Origin: Brevundimonas sp.
Lineage (GTDB): Bacteria > Pseudomonadota > Alphaproteobacteria > Caulobacterales > Caulobacteraceae
Length of the DNA: 38,581 nucleotides
Reading direction: 5' to 3'
NCBI RefSeq assembly: GCF_019636155.1
Contig: NZ_JAHBYB010000015.1
Span: 1-38,581 of the forward strand
Shown here: positions 24,686 through 33,590 of the stretch, piece after piece
Numbering within the stretch: the stretch's first letter is position 1
How the letters are laid out: every line of letters starts with the position of its first letter
Made by a program: the position numbers and the translations under genes
The notes under the pieces: generated by a model
What the model saw: only the letters and a program-made list of their open reading frames with translations
Database searches by the model: none
What the model was told of the DNA's origin: nothing

Positions 24686-25330
24686 TCAGGGCGCGACGCC
24701 GGTGGTGCGCATGATCTCGGCGCGCAGTTCGGGCAGGCCCAGGCCCTTTTCGGCCGAGGTGACGGCCACCATCGGATAGGCGGCGGGGCGTTTCGACACC
24801 GCCTTCAGCGTCGCCTCGCGCATCCGGTCGGCCTCGTGCGGCTTGATCTTGTCGGCCTTGGTCAGGACGATCTGGTAGCTGACGGCGGCCAGGTCGAGGG
24901 CGTCCAGGGCCTCCGCATCGACCGCCTTCAGCCCGTGGCGGGCGTCGATCAGCAGATAGACCCGCTTCAGCGTCACCCGACCGCGCAGATAGTCGCGGCC
25001 CAGGTCCTGGAATTTCTTGACGGTGGTCTTTGACGCCTTGGCCCAGCCATAGCCGGGCAGGTCGACCAGCCGCATGCGGCCGTCCAGGTCGAAGAAATTG
25101 ACCTCGCGCGTGCGGCCCGGCTCGTTCGAGGCCCGCGCCAGCTTCTGCATCCCGACCAGGCCGTTGATCAGGCTGGACTTGCCGACGTTGGATCGGCCGG
25201 CGAAGGCGATCTCGGGCAGGTCCGGGTCCGGCAGCTGGTCGATCCTGGCCGCCCCCATGATGAAGGTCGCCCGGCGCGCGAACAGGACGCGCGCGGCCTC
25301 GATCTCCTCGGGGCTGAAGGCCTCGTCCAA
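24686..25330 (-). CDS. yihA: Ribosome biogenesis GTPase YihA/YsxC (EngB)
   Basis: The 214-residue small GTPase has all motifs: G1 [15 protein letters not shown] (about 41-55), switch region [12 protein letters not shown]3 [14 protein letters not shown]4 LTKADKIK and G5-like VTSAEKGLG. It acts in 50S subunit maturation. The start called is TTG 25330, directly after the yidC stop, with no internal ATG before the GTPase core. Placement after yidC is the usual alphaproteobacterial order (rpmH-rnpA-yidC-yihA). Confidence 0.93.
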   Translation of the reverse strand: MDEAFSPEEIEAARVLFARRATFIMGAARIDQLPDPDLPEIAFAGRSNVGKSSLINGLVGMQKLARASNEPGRTREVNFFDLDGRMRLVDLPGYGWAKASKTTVKKFQDLGRDYLRGRVTLKRVYLLIDARHGLKAVDAEALDALDLAAVSYQIVLTKADKIKPHEADRMREATLKAVSKRPAAYPMVAVTSAEKGLGLPELRAEIMRTTGVAP

Positions 25331-27139
25331 CTAGGCCGCCTTCTTGCGGAAGCGGGCGATGAAGTCGTCGATCGGGTTCTCGGCCCCGAAGCGGTGCATG
25401 ATGAAATACTGCTGGATGATCGACAGGATGTTGTTCCACGCCCAGTAGATCAGCAGGCCCGCGGCGAACGGCGCCATGACGAAGGTGAAGACCACCGGCA
25501 TCATCTGGAAGATGCGGCGCTGGACCGGGTCGGGCGCGGGCGGGTTCATGGCCATCTGCAGCCACATGGTCAGGCCGTAGAACAGAGGCAGCACCCCCAG
25601 GCCCAGCATGCCCACCAGCAGGCCGCCGATCAGGGGAACAGAACCCGGATCCCAGGGGATCAGGCCGAACAGGGTCCAGATGTTGGACGGGTCGCGCGCC
25701 GACAGGTCGCGGATCCAGCCGAAGAAGGGGGCGTGGCGCATCTCGATGGTGACGAACAGCACCTTGTAGAGGGCGTAGAAGACCGGGATCTGGACGAAGA
25801 TGGGCAGGCAGCCGGCCAGCGGATTGATCTTCTCCCGCTGATACAGGGCCATGGTCTCCATCTGCTGCTTCTGCGGATCGCCCTCGTGCTTCTTCTTGAT
25901 CTCCTCCATCTTGGGCTGGAGCTTGCGCATCTTGGACAGGCTCTCGTAGGCCTTGTTGGCCAGCGGGAACATGATCAGCTTGACCGCCACGGTCAGGGCC
26001 AGGATCGCCAGGCCGAAATTGCCCAGCAGGCCGTAGAAGAACTCCACCACCATGAAGATCGGCCGGGTCAGGAACCACAGCATCCCCCAGTCGATGGCGT
26101 AGACGAAGCGCGGCAGGCCCAGGTTGTCCTCATAGGCCGACAGAACCTGGCTGCGCTTGGCGCCGGCGAACAGGCGCTGGGTCTCGGTGATCTGGCGGCC
26201 CGGATTGATGGTGCGCGCCGCGCCGATCATCGAGGCTTCCTGAACCTGGACGCCGCCGTTGTCGCGCACGCGGAAGCCGGCCTCGACCGCTTCCTTCTGG
26301 TCGGGGATCAGGGCCGACAGCCAGTATTTGTCGGTGATGCCCAGCCAGCCGCCGATCGTCTCGTGCTCGATCCGGGGCTTCTTGGCCCAGTCCTTGTATT
26401 TGTGCTGCTCGGTGAAGAAGCCCTTGCCGCGGCTGAAGGTCCCCACCGCCCCTTCGTGCGAGATCATGTCGCGGCCCAGGCCCGACGGCATGCCGTGCCG
26501 CTCGACCCGGCCATAGGGGGCCAGGGTGATGGGCTGTCCGCCCAGGTTGGCCACGGTGTCGGTGACCGTGAACAGATACTGGGGATCCAGGGCGATGACG
26601 CGGGTGAAGCGCAGGCCGCTGGCGTTGTCCCAGGTCAGGGTGACCGGCGTCGTCGGGGTCAGGCGCTCGCCGCCCGTCAGCCGCCACAGGGTGTTCGGCC
26701 CCGGCGTGCCGCCGGCCACATTGGGGCCGGTCCAGCCGAACTGGGCGAAATAGGCGTGCTCCATCCCCTGGGGCCGGAACAGTTCCACCGGCGGGCTATC
26801 CTTGGCCAAGGTCTCGCGGTAGCGGACCAGGAACAGGTCGTCGATGCGGCCGCCCACCAGCGACAGGGAGCCGCGAAGGGTCGGGCTTTCGATCGGCACC
26901 CGGGCGGCGCGGCTCAGGGCCTGGGCCCGGTCGGTCACGAAGACCGCGTCTTGCGGACCGCCGCCCACCGTGGTGTCGGGGGCGTGGTCGCCGCGATTCT
27001 GCACCTGTTCGGTGGCGGCGGCCTGGGCGGCGCGACGGCGCTCGGCCTGGGGCTGCATGACGAAGATCATGTAGAGGCCCATGATCACCGCGGCGCACAC
27101 GAAGAAGATGATCGTGTTGCGCGAGTCTTGATTCTGCAT
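25331..27139 (-). CDS. yidC: Membrane protein insertase YidC
   Basis: The 602-residue protein has an N-terminal membrane anchor (NTIIFFVCAAVIMGLYMIFVM), a large periplasmic domain of the proteobacterial type (about 60-365) and the conserved insertase core. The core includes YGLLGNFGLAILALTVAVKLIMFPLANKAY, the cytoplasmic coiled loop LSKMRKLQPKMEEIKKKHEGDPQKQQ, and later helices with GCLPIFVQIPVFYALYKVLFV. It inserts and folds inner-membrane proteins with or without SecYEG. ATG 27139 starts five bases after the rnpA stop, leaving no room for yidD. The C-terminus (FIARFRKKAA) is basic and short. Confidence 0.96.
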   Translation of the reverse strand: MQNQDSRNTIIFFVCAAVIMGLYMIFVMQPQAERRRAAQAAATEQVQNRGDHAPDTTVGGGPQDAVFVTDRAQALSRAARVPIESPTLRGSLSLVGGRIDDLFLVRYRETLAKDSPPVELFRPQGMEHAYFAQFGWTGPNVAGGTPGPNTLWRLTGGERLTPTTPVTLTWDNASGLRFTRVIALDPQYLFTVTDTVANLGGQPITLAPYGRVERHGMPSGLGRDMISHEGAVGTFSRGKGFFTEQHKYKDWAKKPRIEHETIGGWLGITDKYWLSALIPDQKEAVEAGFRVRDNGGVQVQEASMIGAARTINPGRQITETQRLFAGAKRSQVLSAYEDNLGLPRFVYAIDWGMLWFLTRPIFMVVEFFYGLLGNFGLAILALTVAVKLIMFPLANKAYESLSKMRKLQPKMEEIKKKHEGDPQKQQMETMALYQREKINPLAGCLPIFVQIPVFYALYKVLFVTIEMRHAPFFGWIRDLSARDPSNIWTLFGLIPWDPGSVPLIGGLLVGMLGLGVLPLFYGLTMWLQMAMNPPAPDPVQRRIFQMMPVVFTFVMAPFAAGLLIYWAWNNILSIIQQYFIMHRFGAENPIDDFIARFRKKAA

Positions 27140-27144
27140 CGGGG

Positions 27145-27558
27145 TCAGCGGTCCTGGCCGGGGTCGGATCGGGCGGCGGTCGGGGTCGTCCCGTCCACTT
27201 GGGGGGCCGCGCGCGGGGTCGCCAGCCTTGTAAGGGCCGATTTCACATCGTCAAGCAGACGATCCCACGGTCGGACGGCCGCGCCGCTGCGGGCGATCAG
27301 CACATAGTCGCAGCCGGGGCGGCCATACAGGGGGATCAGGGCCCGCGCCGCCTCGCGCAATCGCCGCTTGGCCCGGTTGCGGACGACGGCGCCGCCGATC
27401 TTGCGCGTCGCGGTGAAGCCCAGGCGGATGGCGGGGTCGCCGTCGCCGCGATCCAGCTGCTGGATCAGAACGGCGCCGCGGGCGACGGAAACGCCCTTGG
27501 CGGCCGCCAGGAACTGGGGCCGCCGGGTCAGGCGTGAAATCTTCGCGGAAGTCGTCAT
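27145..27558 (-). CDS. rnpA: Ribonuclease P protein component
   Basis: The 137-residue basic protein has the RnpA core LGFTATRKIGGAVVRNRAKRRLREAARAL, including the RNR box that contacts the RNase P RNA. It matures the 5' ends of tRNAs. It has a 20-residue C-terminal extension (APQVDGTTPTAARSDPGQDR) past the usual end. ATG 27558 (MTTSAKISRLTRRPQF) is typical of the family start. The gene lies 29 bp after rpmH and 5 bp before yidC in one transcription unit. Confidence 0.94.
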   Translation of the reverse strand: MTTSAKISRLTRRPQFLAAAKGVSVARGAVLIQQLDRGDGDPAIRLGFTATRKIGGAVVRNRAKRRLREAARALIPLYGRPGCDYVLIARSGAAVRPWDRLLDDVKSALTRLATPRAAPQVDGTTPTAARSDPGQDR

Positions 27559-27587
27559 GCTGCGTCCCGTGTTCAGGACGCGGCCGG

Positions 27588-27722
27588 TCAGGCCGTCAGG
27601 CGCTTGCGGCCCTTGGCGCGGCGGCGGGCGACGATCTTCTGGCCGTTCTTGGTGGCCATCCGCGAACGGAAGCCGTGACGGCGCTTGCGCACGAGTCGCG
27701 ACGGCTGATAGGTCCGCTTCAC
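27588..27722 (-). CDS. rpmH: 50S ribosomal protein L34
   Basis: The 44-residue, very basic protein (M/V)[43 protein letters not shown] is full-length L34. It starts with GTG at 27722 and has GGAG ten bases upstream. It heads the conserved rpmH-rnpA-yidC-yihA block, and its promoter should lie in the 126 bp between it and the divergent TVP38 gene. Only the gene identity is certain; no clear -35/-10 pair was found. Confidence 0.97.
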   Translation of the reverse strand: MKRTYQPSRLVRKRRHGFRSRMATKNGQKIVARRRAKGRKRLTA

Positions 27723-27848
27723 GGTCGGCTCCAAACTTAAAGTGTGACACGGCGGGTAAAACGCGTCCGCCGCAGGAAGGGCGGGCGTATAAGGGGCGAT
27801 GAGGCGGGCGTCAAGGCCGCGCGGCCGCAACCAGGGACGACATCGGGC

Positions 27849-28592
27849 ATGACGAAACGGTCGGGGAAGGAATGGGCCATACGCCTCCTGCCGCTGGCCG
27901 TCATCGCCGGCCTTGCGATCGCCGCCTTCGCCCTGGGGCTGAACCGCTATCTGTCGATGGAGATGCTGCGCGAGCACGGGCTGAACCTGCAGGCCTATGC
28001 GCGCGACCACTACTGGCAGGCCCTGGCCGGTTTCATCCTGGTCTACGCCCTGGCCACCGCCTCGACCATTCCCGGGCCGGTCTTCCTGACCCTGCTGGGC
28101 GGGATGATGTTCGGGCCCTGGATCGGCGCCCTGGCGCAATCGACCGGGGCGACCCTGGGCTCCATCGTCATCTATCTGATCTACCGTTCGGCCATCGGCA
28201 CCTGGCTGCGCGCCAAATTCAGGGCGGACGCCGGGCTGATGGACCGGATCACCACCGGCATCGACCGCAACGCCTTCGTCACCCTGTTCACCCTGCGGGT
28301 GATCCCCAGCGTGCCGTTTGTCCTGATCAACGCCGCCGCCGGCATGGTGGCGGCTCCGCTGAAGCCCTACATCGCCGCCACCTTCCTGGGCCTGCTGCCC
28401 TCGACCACCATCTACACCTGGATCGGCTCGCGCCTGGGCCGGATGATGCAGGCGGGCGTGCGGCCAGACCTGGAGACCCTGGTGAGGCAGTTCTTCTGGC
28501 CCCTGATGGGGGTGGCCTTCCTGTCCCTGCTGCTGCCGCTGTTCATCAAGCTGTGGCAGGGCTGGCGGCGGCGCAGGACGGTGGCGGCATGA
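27849..28592 (+). CDS. TVP38/TMEM64 family membrane protein
   Basis: The 247-residue protein belongs to the TVP38/TMEM64 (DedA-related, SNARE-associated) family: a first helix ([21 protein letters not shown]), the family core with [46 protein letters not shown], then [20 protein letters not shown] and a C-terminal helix before a basic tail. Related proteins act in membrane lipid handling, but no reaction is assigned here. ATG 27849 begins MTKRSGKEW just ahead of the first helix. Its stop overlaps the start of the histidine kinase gene by four bases (ATGA), so the two are coupled. Confidence 0.87.
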   Translation: MTKRSGKEWAIRLLPLAVIAGLAIAAFALGLNRYLSMEMLREHGLNLQAYARDHYWQALAGFILVYALATASTIPGPVFLTLLGGMMFGPWIGALAQSTGATLGSIVIYLIYRSAIGTWLRAKFRADAGLMDRITTGIDRNAFVTLFTLRVIPSVPFVLINAAAGMVAAPLKPYIAATFLGLLPSTTIYTWIGSRLGRMMQAGVRPDLETLVRQFFWPLMGVAFLSLLLPLFIKLWQGWRRRRTVAA

Positions 28593-30028
28593 GCGGCGCC
28601 CTGGCGCGCCTGAGAGACGGGCTGGTGCGGCGCATGGCCCCGCCGGACGGCATGGCCTCGCGCCTGCTGGTGCTGACGGCCGTCTTCACCCTGGCGGTCG
28701 AGCTGCTGATCGTCATGCCCAGCGCCGCCTCCTTCCACGAGCGCTGGCTGCGCGATCGGCTGCAGGCGGCCGAACTGGCCTCGGTCGGGGTCGAGGCCCT
28801 GCCCTATAGCGCCGTCGAGGACGAGACGGCGGCCGAGCTGATGCGGATCGGCGGGGTCCAGGCGGTGGTGGTGGGCGAACAGGGTGTGCGCCGCCTGCTG
28901 CTCCAGGCGCCCAATCTGCCGCGCGCGCCAGATGTCATCGACCTGAGGCGCGACAATCCCGGCGCCCGGGCCCTGGACCCGTGGAAGACCCTGTTCGGCC
29001 ACCCGGACCGTTCGATCCGGGTCCAGGCCCGGCCGCGCTACCGTTCGGGCGACTTCATCGAGATCCTGACCCCGGCCCAGCCGCTGAAGGTCGAGCTGCG
29101 GGGCTTCCTGCTGAACACCCTTCTGCTGTCCCTGGCCATTTCGGCGGTGGCGGGCGGTCTGCTCTACGCCGGCCTCAGCTTCCTGGTGATCCAGCCGCTG
29201 CGGCGTGTGACCCGCTCGATCGAACGGTTCGCCGCCGATCCCGAAAGCGCGCCCGAGGCCCCTTCGGACCGCCACGACGAGATCGGCCGGGTGGAGCGCG
29301 AACTGGCGGTGATGCAGGACGAGGTGCGCCAGGCCCTGCGGTCGCGGGCCCGCCTGGCGGCCCTGGGCGAGGCGGTGGCCAAGATCAACCACGACCTGCG
29401 CAACATGCTGACCTCGGCCCAGATGGCGTCGGAGCGGCTGGCGGACTCAGCCGACCCGACGGTGGCCAAGGCCCTGCCGCGACTGGAGCGGGCCCTGGGC
29501 CGGGCGGCCGCCCTGTCGCGCAATGTGCTGGAATACGGCCGCAGCGAGGAGCCGGCGCCCCAGCCGGTACGCATCGCCCTGGCCGGGGCCGTGACGACGG
29601 CGGCCGAGGACGCCGGGCTGGAGCCCGCGGGGGTGCGGCTTGAGAAACGGCTGCCGCCGCGCCTGTCGGTCCAGGCCGATCCGGACCAGTTGCACCGCAT
29701 CCTGGTCAACCTGATGCGCAACGCCCGCCAGGCCATAGAGGCGGACGTCCTGCGCCCCGCCGCGCGCCAGGGCCGGGGTCGCATCCGCGTGACGGCCGAG
29801 ACGGACGCAGGGCTGGCGATCATCCGCATCGCCGACGACGGCCCCGGCATTCCGCCGCGCCTGGCCGAGCGCCTGTTCCAGCCCTTCGTCAGCGGCCGCG
29901 CCTCGGGCGGGACGGGGCTGGGCCTGGCCATCTCGCGCGAACTGGCGGCGGCCCAGGGCGGGGAACTGCACCTGGCCCAGACCGGCCCGGACGGCGCCGT
30001 GTTCGAGCTGCGCCTGCCGATTGTCTGA
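28589..30028 (+). CDS. Sensor histidine kinase with HDLRN-type H-box
   Basis: The 479-residue kinase has two membrane helices (about 24-46 and 172-199) bracketing a periplasmic sensor of about 125 residues, then a HAMP-like linker (200-250). The dimerisation helix has phospho-acceptor H268 in [10 protein letters not shown], and the catalytic domain has [10 protein letters not shown] (N box), [19 protein letters not shown] (G1/F) and [14 protein letters not shown] (G2). HDLRN replaces the common HELRT/HEFRN. No response regulator is adjacent, so it is an orphan kinase by position. It overlaps the TVP38 gene by four bases, which suggests that it senses a membrane condition linked to that protein. 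It converges with the next gene, leaving four bases. Confidence 0.9.
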   Translation: MSGALARLRDGLVRRMAPPDGMASRLLVLTAVFTLAVELLIVMPSAASFHERWLRDRLQAAELASVGVEALPYSAVEDETAAELMRIGGVQAVVVGEQGVRRLLLQAPNLPRAPDVIDLRRDNPGARALDPWKTLFGHPDRSIRVQARPRYRSGDFIEILTPAQPLKVELRGFLLNTLLLSLAISAVAGGLLYAGLSFLVIQPLRRVTRSIERFAADPESAPEAPSDRHDEIGRVERELAVMQDEVRQALRSRARLAALGEAVAKINHDLRNMLTSAQMASERLADSADPTVAKALPRLERALGRAAALSRNVLEYGRSEEPAPQPVRIALAGAVTTAAEDAGLEPAGVRLEKRLPPRLSVQADPDQLHRILVNLMRNARQAIEADVLRPAARQGRGRIRVTAETDAGLAIIRIADDGPGIPPRLAERLFQPFVSGRASGGTGLGLAISRELAAAQGGELHLAQTGPDGAVFELRLPIV

Positions 30029-30032
30029 AGGG

Positions 30033-30296
30033 CTATTCCAGGCCGTCGTCGGTGACGACAAAGGGCCGACCCTCGGCCTGGGCCTGGCGCGCCAGTTCGT
30101 CCTGGACCATCCGCCAGCGGCGCACCCGCTCATAGGCCACCTGGTGATCAGGCGATTCCTCCAGCCAGGCGCGAAACTCCTCGGTCTGGCGCGAGGCGTC
30201 GGGGGCGGCCGGATCGGGCAGGTTCGGCGCCGACGGCAGGCGCGCGGCCACCTCGGGCGGAATGGGAAAAATCCCTATGGAGGTGGACAGCATCAT
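30033..30296 (-). CDS. Lone FecR N-terminal-like (DUF4880-type) small protein
   Basis: This is an 87-residue soluble protein. The segment RQTEEFRAWLEESPDHQVAYERVRRWRMVQDEL matches the N-terminal cytoplasmic (anti-sigma) helix bundle of FecR/PupR regulators (pattern F-x-AWL-x2-SP-x-H-x2-AY-x-R). The transmembrane helix and periplasmic FecR domain are missing, and no ECF sigma factor or TonB receptor is adjacent. It may be a stand-alone regulator or a remnant. ATG 30296 is preceded by no strong ribosome-binding site. The gene converges tightly with the histidine kinase. Confidence 0.65.
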   Translation of the reverse strand: MMLSTSIGIFPIPPEVAARLPSAPNLPDPAAPDASRQTEEFRAWLEESPDHQVAYERVRRWRMVQDELARQAQAEGRPFVVTDDGLE

Positions 30297-30363
30297 GGCG
30301 GCCGATACTTATTGGAACCGATGGCCCCGTAAAGCCGTCATCGCCGTCTGAAGGAGTCGCGCC

Positions 30364-30849
30364 ATGGTTCGTCCGATCCTCATCGCCGCCCTGATCGGGG
30401 CCGTCGCCCTGCCGGCCTGGTCGCAGACCACGCCCGTGGCCCAGACCGCGCCCCAGACCGCGCCCAAGCCGGTCGACCCCTACGCCCCGACCGATCCGGC
30501 CGAACTGGAGGTCTGGCTGCGCGCCCGGGGCGAGACCTATCACCGTGCGGCCGACGAGGCCCAGGACCCGGCCGAGCTGGAGCGGACGGCCGGGCTGAAC
30601 GCCGGCATTGTCGAGGCCAATGACAGGGCCGAGGCCCAGGATCGGGCCGCCGCCGCCGACTATGACGCCGCCCGCGCCAAATACGAGGCGGCCGCCTCGG
30701 CCGCCGCCACCGCCCGGTTGAACTATGAGGCCGACCTGCGCGCCGCCGAAGCGGCCCAGGCGCAATACGAGCGGGACCAGGCCCAGTGGCGCGCCCGCGT
30801 GGCCGCCTGCAACGCCGGCGACCGCAGCGCCTGCGGCCCGGCCTATTGA
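30364..30849 (+). CDS. Secreted Ala-rich coiled-coil protein, unknown function
   Basis: The 161-residue protein has a Sec signal peptide (MVRPILIAALIGAVALPAWSQ, cleavage after about residue 20) and a Pro/Thr/Gln-rich linker. A long alanine-rich helical region (about 50-145) follows with repeated AxxA and D/E-A-A patterns, and the C-terminus CNAGDRSACGPAY has two cysteines that could form a disulfide. It is probably periplasmic. AAGGAG lies eight bases before the ATG. I recognise no family. It converges with nrdB, 16 bases apart. Confidence 0.72.
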   Translation: MVRPILIAALIGAVALPAWSQTTPVAQTAPQTAPKPVDPYAPTDPAELEVWLRARGETYHRAADEAQDPAELERTAGLNAGIVEANDRAEAQDRAAAADYDAARAKYEAAASAAATARLNYEADLRAAEAAQAQYERDQAQWRARVAACNAGDRSACGPAY

Positions 30850-30865
30850 TCGGGACGTCCTGAGG

Positions 30866-31903
30866 TCAGGCCTCGGCGGGCGCCTCGGCCCGCTTCTGCA
30901 TCAGGCTGTCGAAGCTGCTCCAGACGCCGTCGGCGCCGTGCCAGGACCCTTGCGTCGCGCCCTTGGAGTATTCGGTCGCCCGGGCTTCGAAGAAATTGGC
31001 GTGCTCGACGCCCGACAACAGGCTCTGTAACCAGGGCAGGGGGTTCTCGCGCCCGCCGCCGAACAGTTCCGGCAGCTGCAGCTGGCGCAGCCGCCAGTCG
31101 GCGATGAAGCGGATATAGGCCTTGATGTCGTCGGGCGTCATGCCGTTCACCGGCCCCTGTTCGAAGGCCAGGTCGATGAATTTGTCCTCCATCGTCACCA
31201 CGGTCTCGCAGCACTGCAGGATGTCGTCGGCGACCGCCTTGGTCACCGCCCCCGTCTCCTTGTTGAAGGCGTGGTACAGCTTGATGATGCCTTCACAGTG
31301 CAGGCTCTCGTCGCGCACCGACCAGCTGACGATCTGGCCCATGCCCTTCATCTTGTTCTGGCGCGGGAAATTCATCAGCATGGCGAAGCTGGCGAACAGC
31401 TGAAGCCCCTCGGCGAACCCGCCGAACATGGCCAGGGTCCGGCAGATGTCGGCGTCGCTGTCGACCCCGAACTGGCCCATGTAGTCGTGCTTGTCCCGCA
31501 TGGCCTCATATTCCATGAAGGCGCCGAACTCGGCCTCGGGCATGCCGATGGTTTCCAGCAGCAGGGCGTAGGCCGCGATGTGGATCGTCTCCATGTTGGC
31601 GAAGGCCGCCAGCATCATCTTGACCTCGGTCGGTTTGAACACCCGGCCGTAGCGCTCCATGTAGTTGTCCTGCACCTCGATGTCCGCCTGGGTGAAGAAG
31701 CGGAAGATCTGGGTCAGCAGGTTGCGCTCGCCATCGTTCAGATTGGCCGCCCAGTCCTTGCAGTCCTCGCCCAGCGGCACCTCTTCGGGCATCCAGTGGA
31801 CCTGCTGCTGCTTCTTCCACATGTCGAAGGCCCAGGGGTATCGGAATGGCTTGTAGGCGGCGGAAGGGGTCAGGAGGCCGGGGATGGAGACGTGCGCATT
31901 CAT
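30866..31903 (-). CDS. nrdB: Ribonucleotide reductase class Ia beta subunit (NrdB)
   Basis: The 345-residue R2 protein has all metal ligands visible: D74 (TQADIEVQDNY), E105 and H108 (NMETIHIAAY), E in FAEGLQLFASF, and E/H in RDESLHCEG. It also has the radical tyrosine Y112 at the E-x2-H-x3-Y position, so it is a class Ia di-iron tyrosyl-radical enzyme. It pairs with NrdA (33723-35603) to make dNTPs. ATG 31903 starts the conserved MNAHVSIPGLLTPS; an ATG at 31948 is the alternative, and neither has a good ribosome-binding site. It carries no ATP-cone. NrdR-like boxes lie about 80-110 bp upstream. nrdB is separate from nrdA and oppositely transcribed. Confidence 0.95.
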   Translation of the reverse strand: MNAHVSIPGLLTPSAAYKPFRYPWAFDMWKKQQQVHWMPEEVPLGEDCKDWAANLNDGERNLLTQIFRFFTQADIEVQDNYMERYGRVFKPTEVKMMLAAFANMETIHIAAYALLLETIGMPEAEFGAFMEYEAMRDKHDYMGQFGVDSDADICRTLAMFGGFAEGLQLFASFAMLMNFPRQNKMKGMGQIVSWSVRDESLHCEGIIKLYHAFNKETGAVTKAVADDILQCCETVVTMEDKFIDLAFEQGPVNGMTPDDIKAYIRFIADWRLRQLQLPELFGGGRENPLPWLQSLLSGVEHANFFEARATEYSKGATQGSWHGADGVWSSFDSLMQKRAEAPAEA

Positions 31904-31979
31904 GGCCGAACTCGGGTCTGGAGACGATTCCTTGGAGGCCCCCACCATGCGCTCGCCGGCCGTGGGCGCCAAGCCGAAA

Positions 31980-32026
31980 TACGGCTATTTTGCGATCACA
32001 TTTTCACGCACCGCTATATCTTGTAG
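31980..32026. promoter_or_regulatory. NrdR-box-like sites between nrdB and the GST gene
   Basis: CCGCTATATCTTGTAG (32011-32026) matches the NrdR consensus acaCwAtATaTwGtgt at nearly all core positions. A weaker partner, TACGGCTATTTTGCGA (31980-31995), keeps only the right half; it lies 31 bp away centre to centre, the usual phasing of NrdR pairs. Both sit upstream of nrdB. The strong box is also 34 bp upstream of the divergent GST gene. Confidence 0.5.
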
Positions 32027-32059
32027 TGAAGCGCCGCCCGCCTGGGGAGGAATCCGGGG

Positions 32060-32710
32060 ATGACCTACACCATCTATGGCGCCGTCGGCTCGGGCTCGGT
32101 GATCGTTGAGGCGGCCCTGACCCTGATGGGCGTCCCCTATCGGCTGGAAGAGATCGTCACCTATGAATCCGAGGCCGAGCGCCGGCGGATGGCGCCGCAC
32201 AATCCGATGCGCCAGGTCCCGGCCCTGGTGACGGCGCAGGGCGAGACCTTAACCGAAAGCGCGGCCATACTGCTGTGGCTGACCGAACAGCATCCCGAGG
32301 CGAACCTGGCCCCGCCGCCGGGCGATCCGCGCCGGGGCCAGTTCCTGCGCTGGCTGAACTTCATCCCGGCGGCCATCTATCCGATGTACTGGGTCCGCGA
32401 CGTTCCCTCGCGCCTGGTCGGCGAAGACGAAGCCGCGCAGGCCCAGGTCAGGGCTCGCACCGCCGACCGCATCGCCCACTGCTGGGGGGTGATGGAAGGC
32501 CAGGTCGATCCGGGGCGGTTCATCCTGGGCGATACGCCCACCGTGCTGGACCTCTATGTCGCCGTGGCCAGCCGCTGGACCCCCAACCGGGCCCGTTTCC
32601 ACCAGGTCGCGCCGCGCCTGGGACTGGTGGCGCGGCGCATCGACGCCCTGCCCGAATTGGCCGACTTCTGGCCCCGCCGGTTTCCGTTCGAGGGGAACTA
32701 CGTCGGCTGA
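32060..32710 (+). CDS. Glutathione S-transferase family protein
   Basis: The 216-residue protein has a GST N-terminal thioredoxin-fold domain (MTYTIYGAVGSGSVIVEAALTLMGVPYRLEEIV, with PMRQVPALVTAQGETLTESAAILLWL carrying the cis-Pro and the ES glutathione-binding pair). An all-helical C-terminal domain follows with FILGDTPTVLDLYVAVASRW, which contains the conserved Asp of the N-capping box. The specific substrate is unknown. The catalytic residue would be near GSGS. ATG 32060 has AGGA upstream. The 3' end overlaps the convergent PAP2 gene by 13 bases. Confidence 0.9.
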   Translation: MTYTIYGAVGSGSVIVEAALTLMGVPYRLEEIVTYESEAERRRMAPHNPMRQVPALVTAQGETLTESAAILLWLTEQHPEANLAPPPGDPRRGQFLRWLNFIPAAIYPMYWVRDVPSRLVGEDEAAQAQVRARTADRIAHCWGVMEGQVDPGRFILGDTPTVLDLYVAVASRWTPNRARFHQVAPRLGLVARRIDALPELADFWPRRFPFEGNYVG

Positions 32711-33456
32711 TCCTCCTGAAACGGCGCGGCCTGGTCCTGCAAGGCCGCGTGATGGGTCTTCTGGAACCGCGCCGCGGCGTAGGCTGCCAGCCACAGGGTC
32801 ATGGCCCAGGCGGCGCCGACGCACCATCCGGCCATCACGTCCGAGGCCCAGTGGGCGCCCAGATAGACCCGCGTCAGCCCCACCAGAGCGGCCAGACCCA
32901 TGCCGACGCCCAGGACATAGGCCTTCAACCCCCGCTGCGGAAAGGCGCGGGTCATCATCACCGCCACCGACAGATAGAAGACGGTCGACAGCAGGGCGTG
33001 GCCGGAAGGGAAGCTGGCGTTCAGGGTCTCCACCGCCTGATAGGCGGCCGGCGGCCGCTCACGCTCGAACAGGGCCTTCAGCCCCTCGCTCAGGGCCACG
33101 CCGCCGGCGAGGCCCAGCACCAGCAGCAGGGCCGACAGCCGCTTTCTCTGGATCAGCAGGAAACCGACCGCCGCTACGGCGAACAGGCCCAGCACCGCGA
33201 TCCCGCCCAGGGAGGTGACATCCCCGGCCGCCTCCTGCAGCCACCAGGGGCCGCGCGGATGGCCGGCGGTCGGCTGCATCCAGGCCAGGACCGCCTGGTC
33301 GAAGGCGCGGCCGTCGGCCTCGGCCATCTCGTCGGCGATCTCGATGAAGGTCATGGTCCCCAGGGCCACGACCAGAAGGGCGCCCAGGACGGCGAATTCC
33401 GTGCGCGCCAGCGACAGGGCGCGGCGCAGGAAGGGGGCGAGATCGGCGACGGTCAT
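32698..33456 (-). CDS. PAP2-family phosphatase, membrane protein
   Basis: The 252-residue protein has about six membrane helices and the three phosphatase motifs: KALFERERPP (C1, K-x6-RP), NASFPSGHA (C2, PSGH) and TRVYLGAHWASDVMAG (C3; a Thr replaces the usual Ser, while the Arg, His and Asp are kept). Members dephosphorylate lipid phosphates such as undecaprenyl pyrophosphate or phosphatidic acid on the periplasmic side. ATG 33456 gives MTVADLAPFLRRAL before the first helix; longer upstream frames are arginine-rich. It is divergent from nrdA, with 266 bp between. Confidence 0.88.
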   Translation of the reverse strand: MTVADLAPFLRRALSLARTEFAVLGALLVVALGTMTFIEIADEMAEADGRAFDQAVLAWMQPTAGHPRGPWWLQEAAGDVTSLGGIAVLGLFAVAAVGFLLIQRKRLSALLLVLGLAGGVALSEGLKALFERERPPAAYQAVETLNASFPSGHALLSTVFYLSVAVMMTRAFPQRGLKAYVLGVGMGLAALVGLTRVYLGAHWASDVMAGWCVGAAWAMTLWLAAYAAARFQKTHHAALQDQAAPFQEDQPT

Positions 33457-33590
33457 CCGTGCCCGAACGGTCAAGCTGGCGCCCGCGTTCCGCTCACGGC
33501 TTCGTGAGAAGTGTGACAGCCGGCCGTCATCCCCCTGTCGCGGCCTGTCCACAGGCTGATCCCCCGCTTCGGCGATGATTCGCCCAGAAA

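Noticed and set aside
24660-26078. 472-codon minus-strand frame across yidC and yihA
   Set aside because: It is an out-of-frame shadow of two intact genes and is rich in Pro, Gly and Arg.
25394-27307. 637-codon plus-strand frame
   Set aside because: It is antisense to yidC and has no domain.
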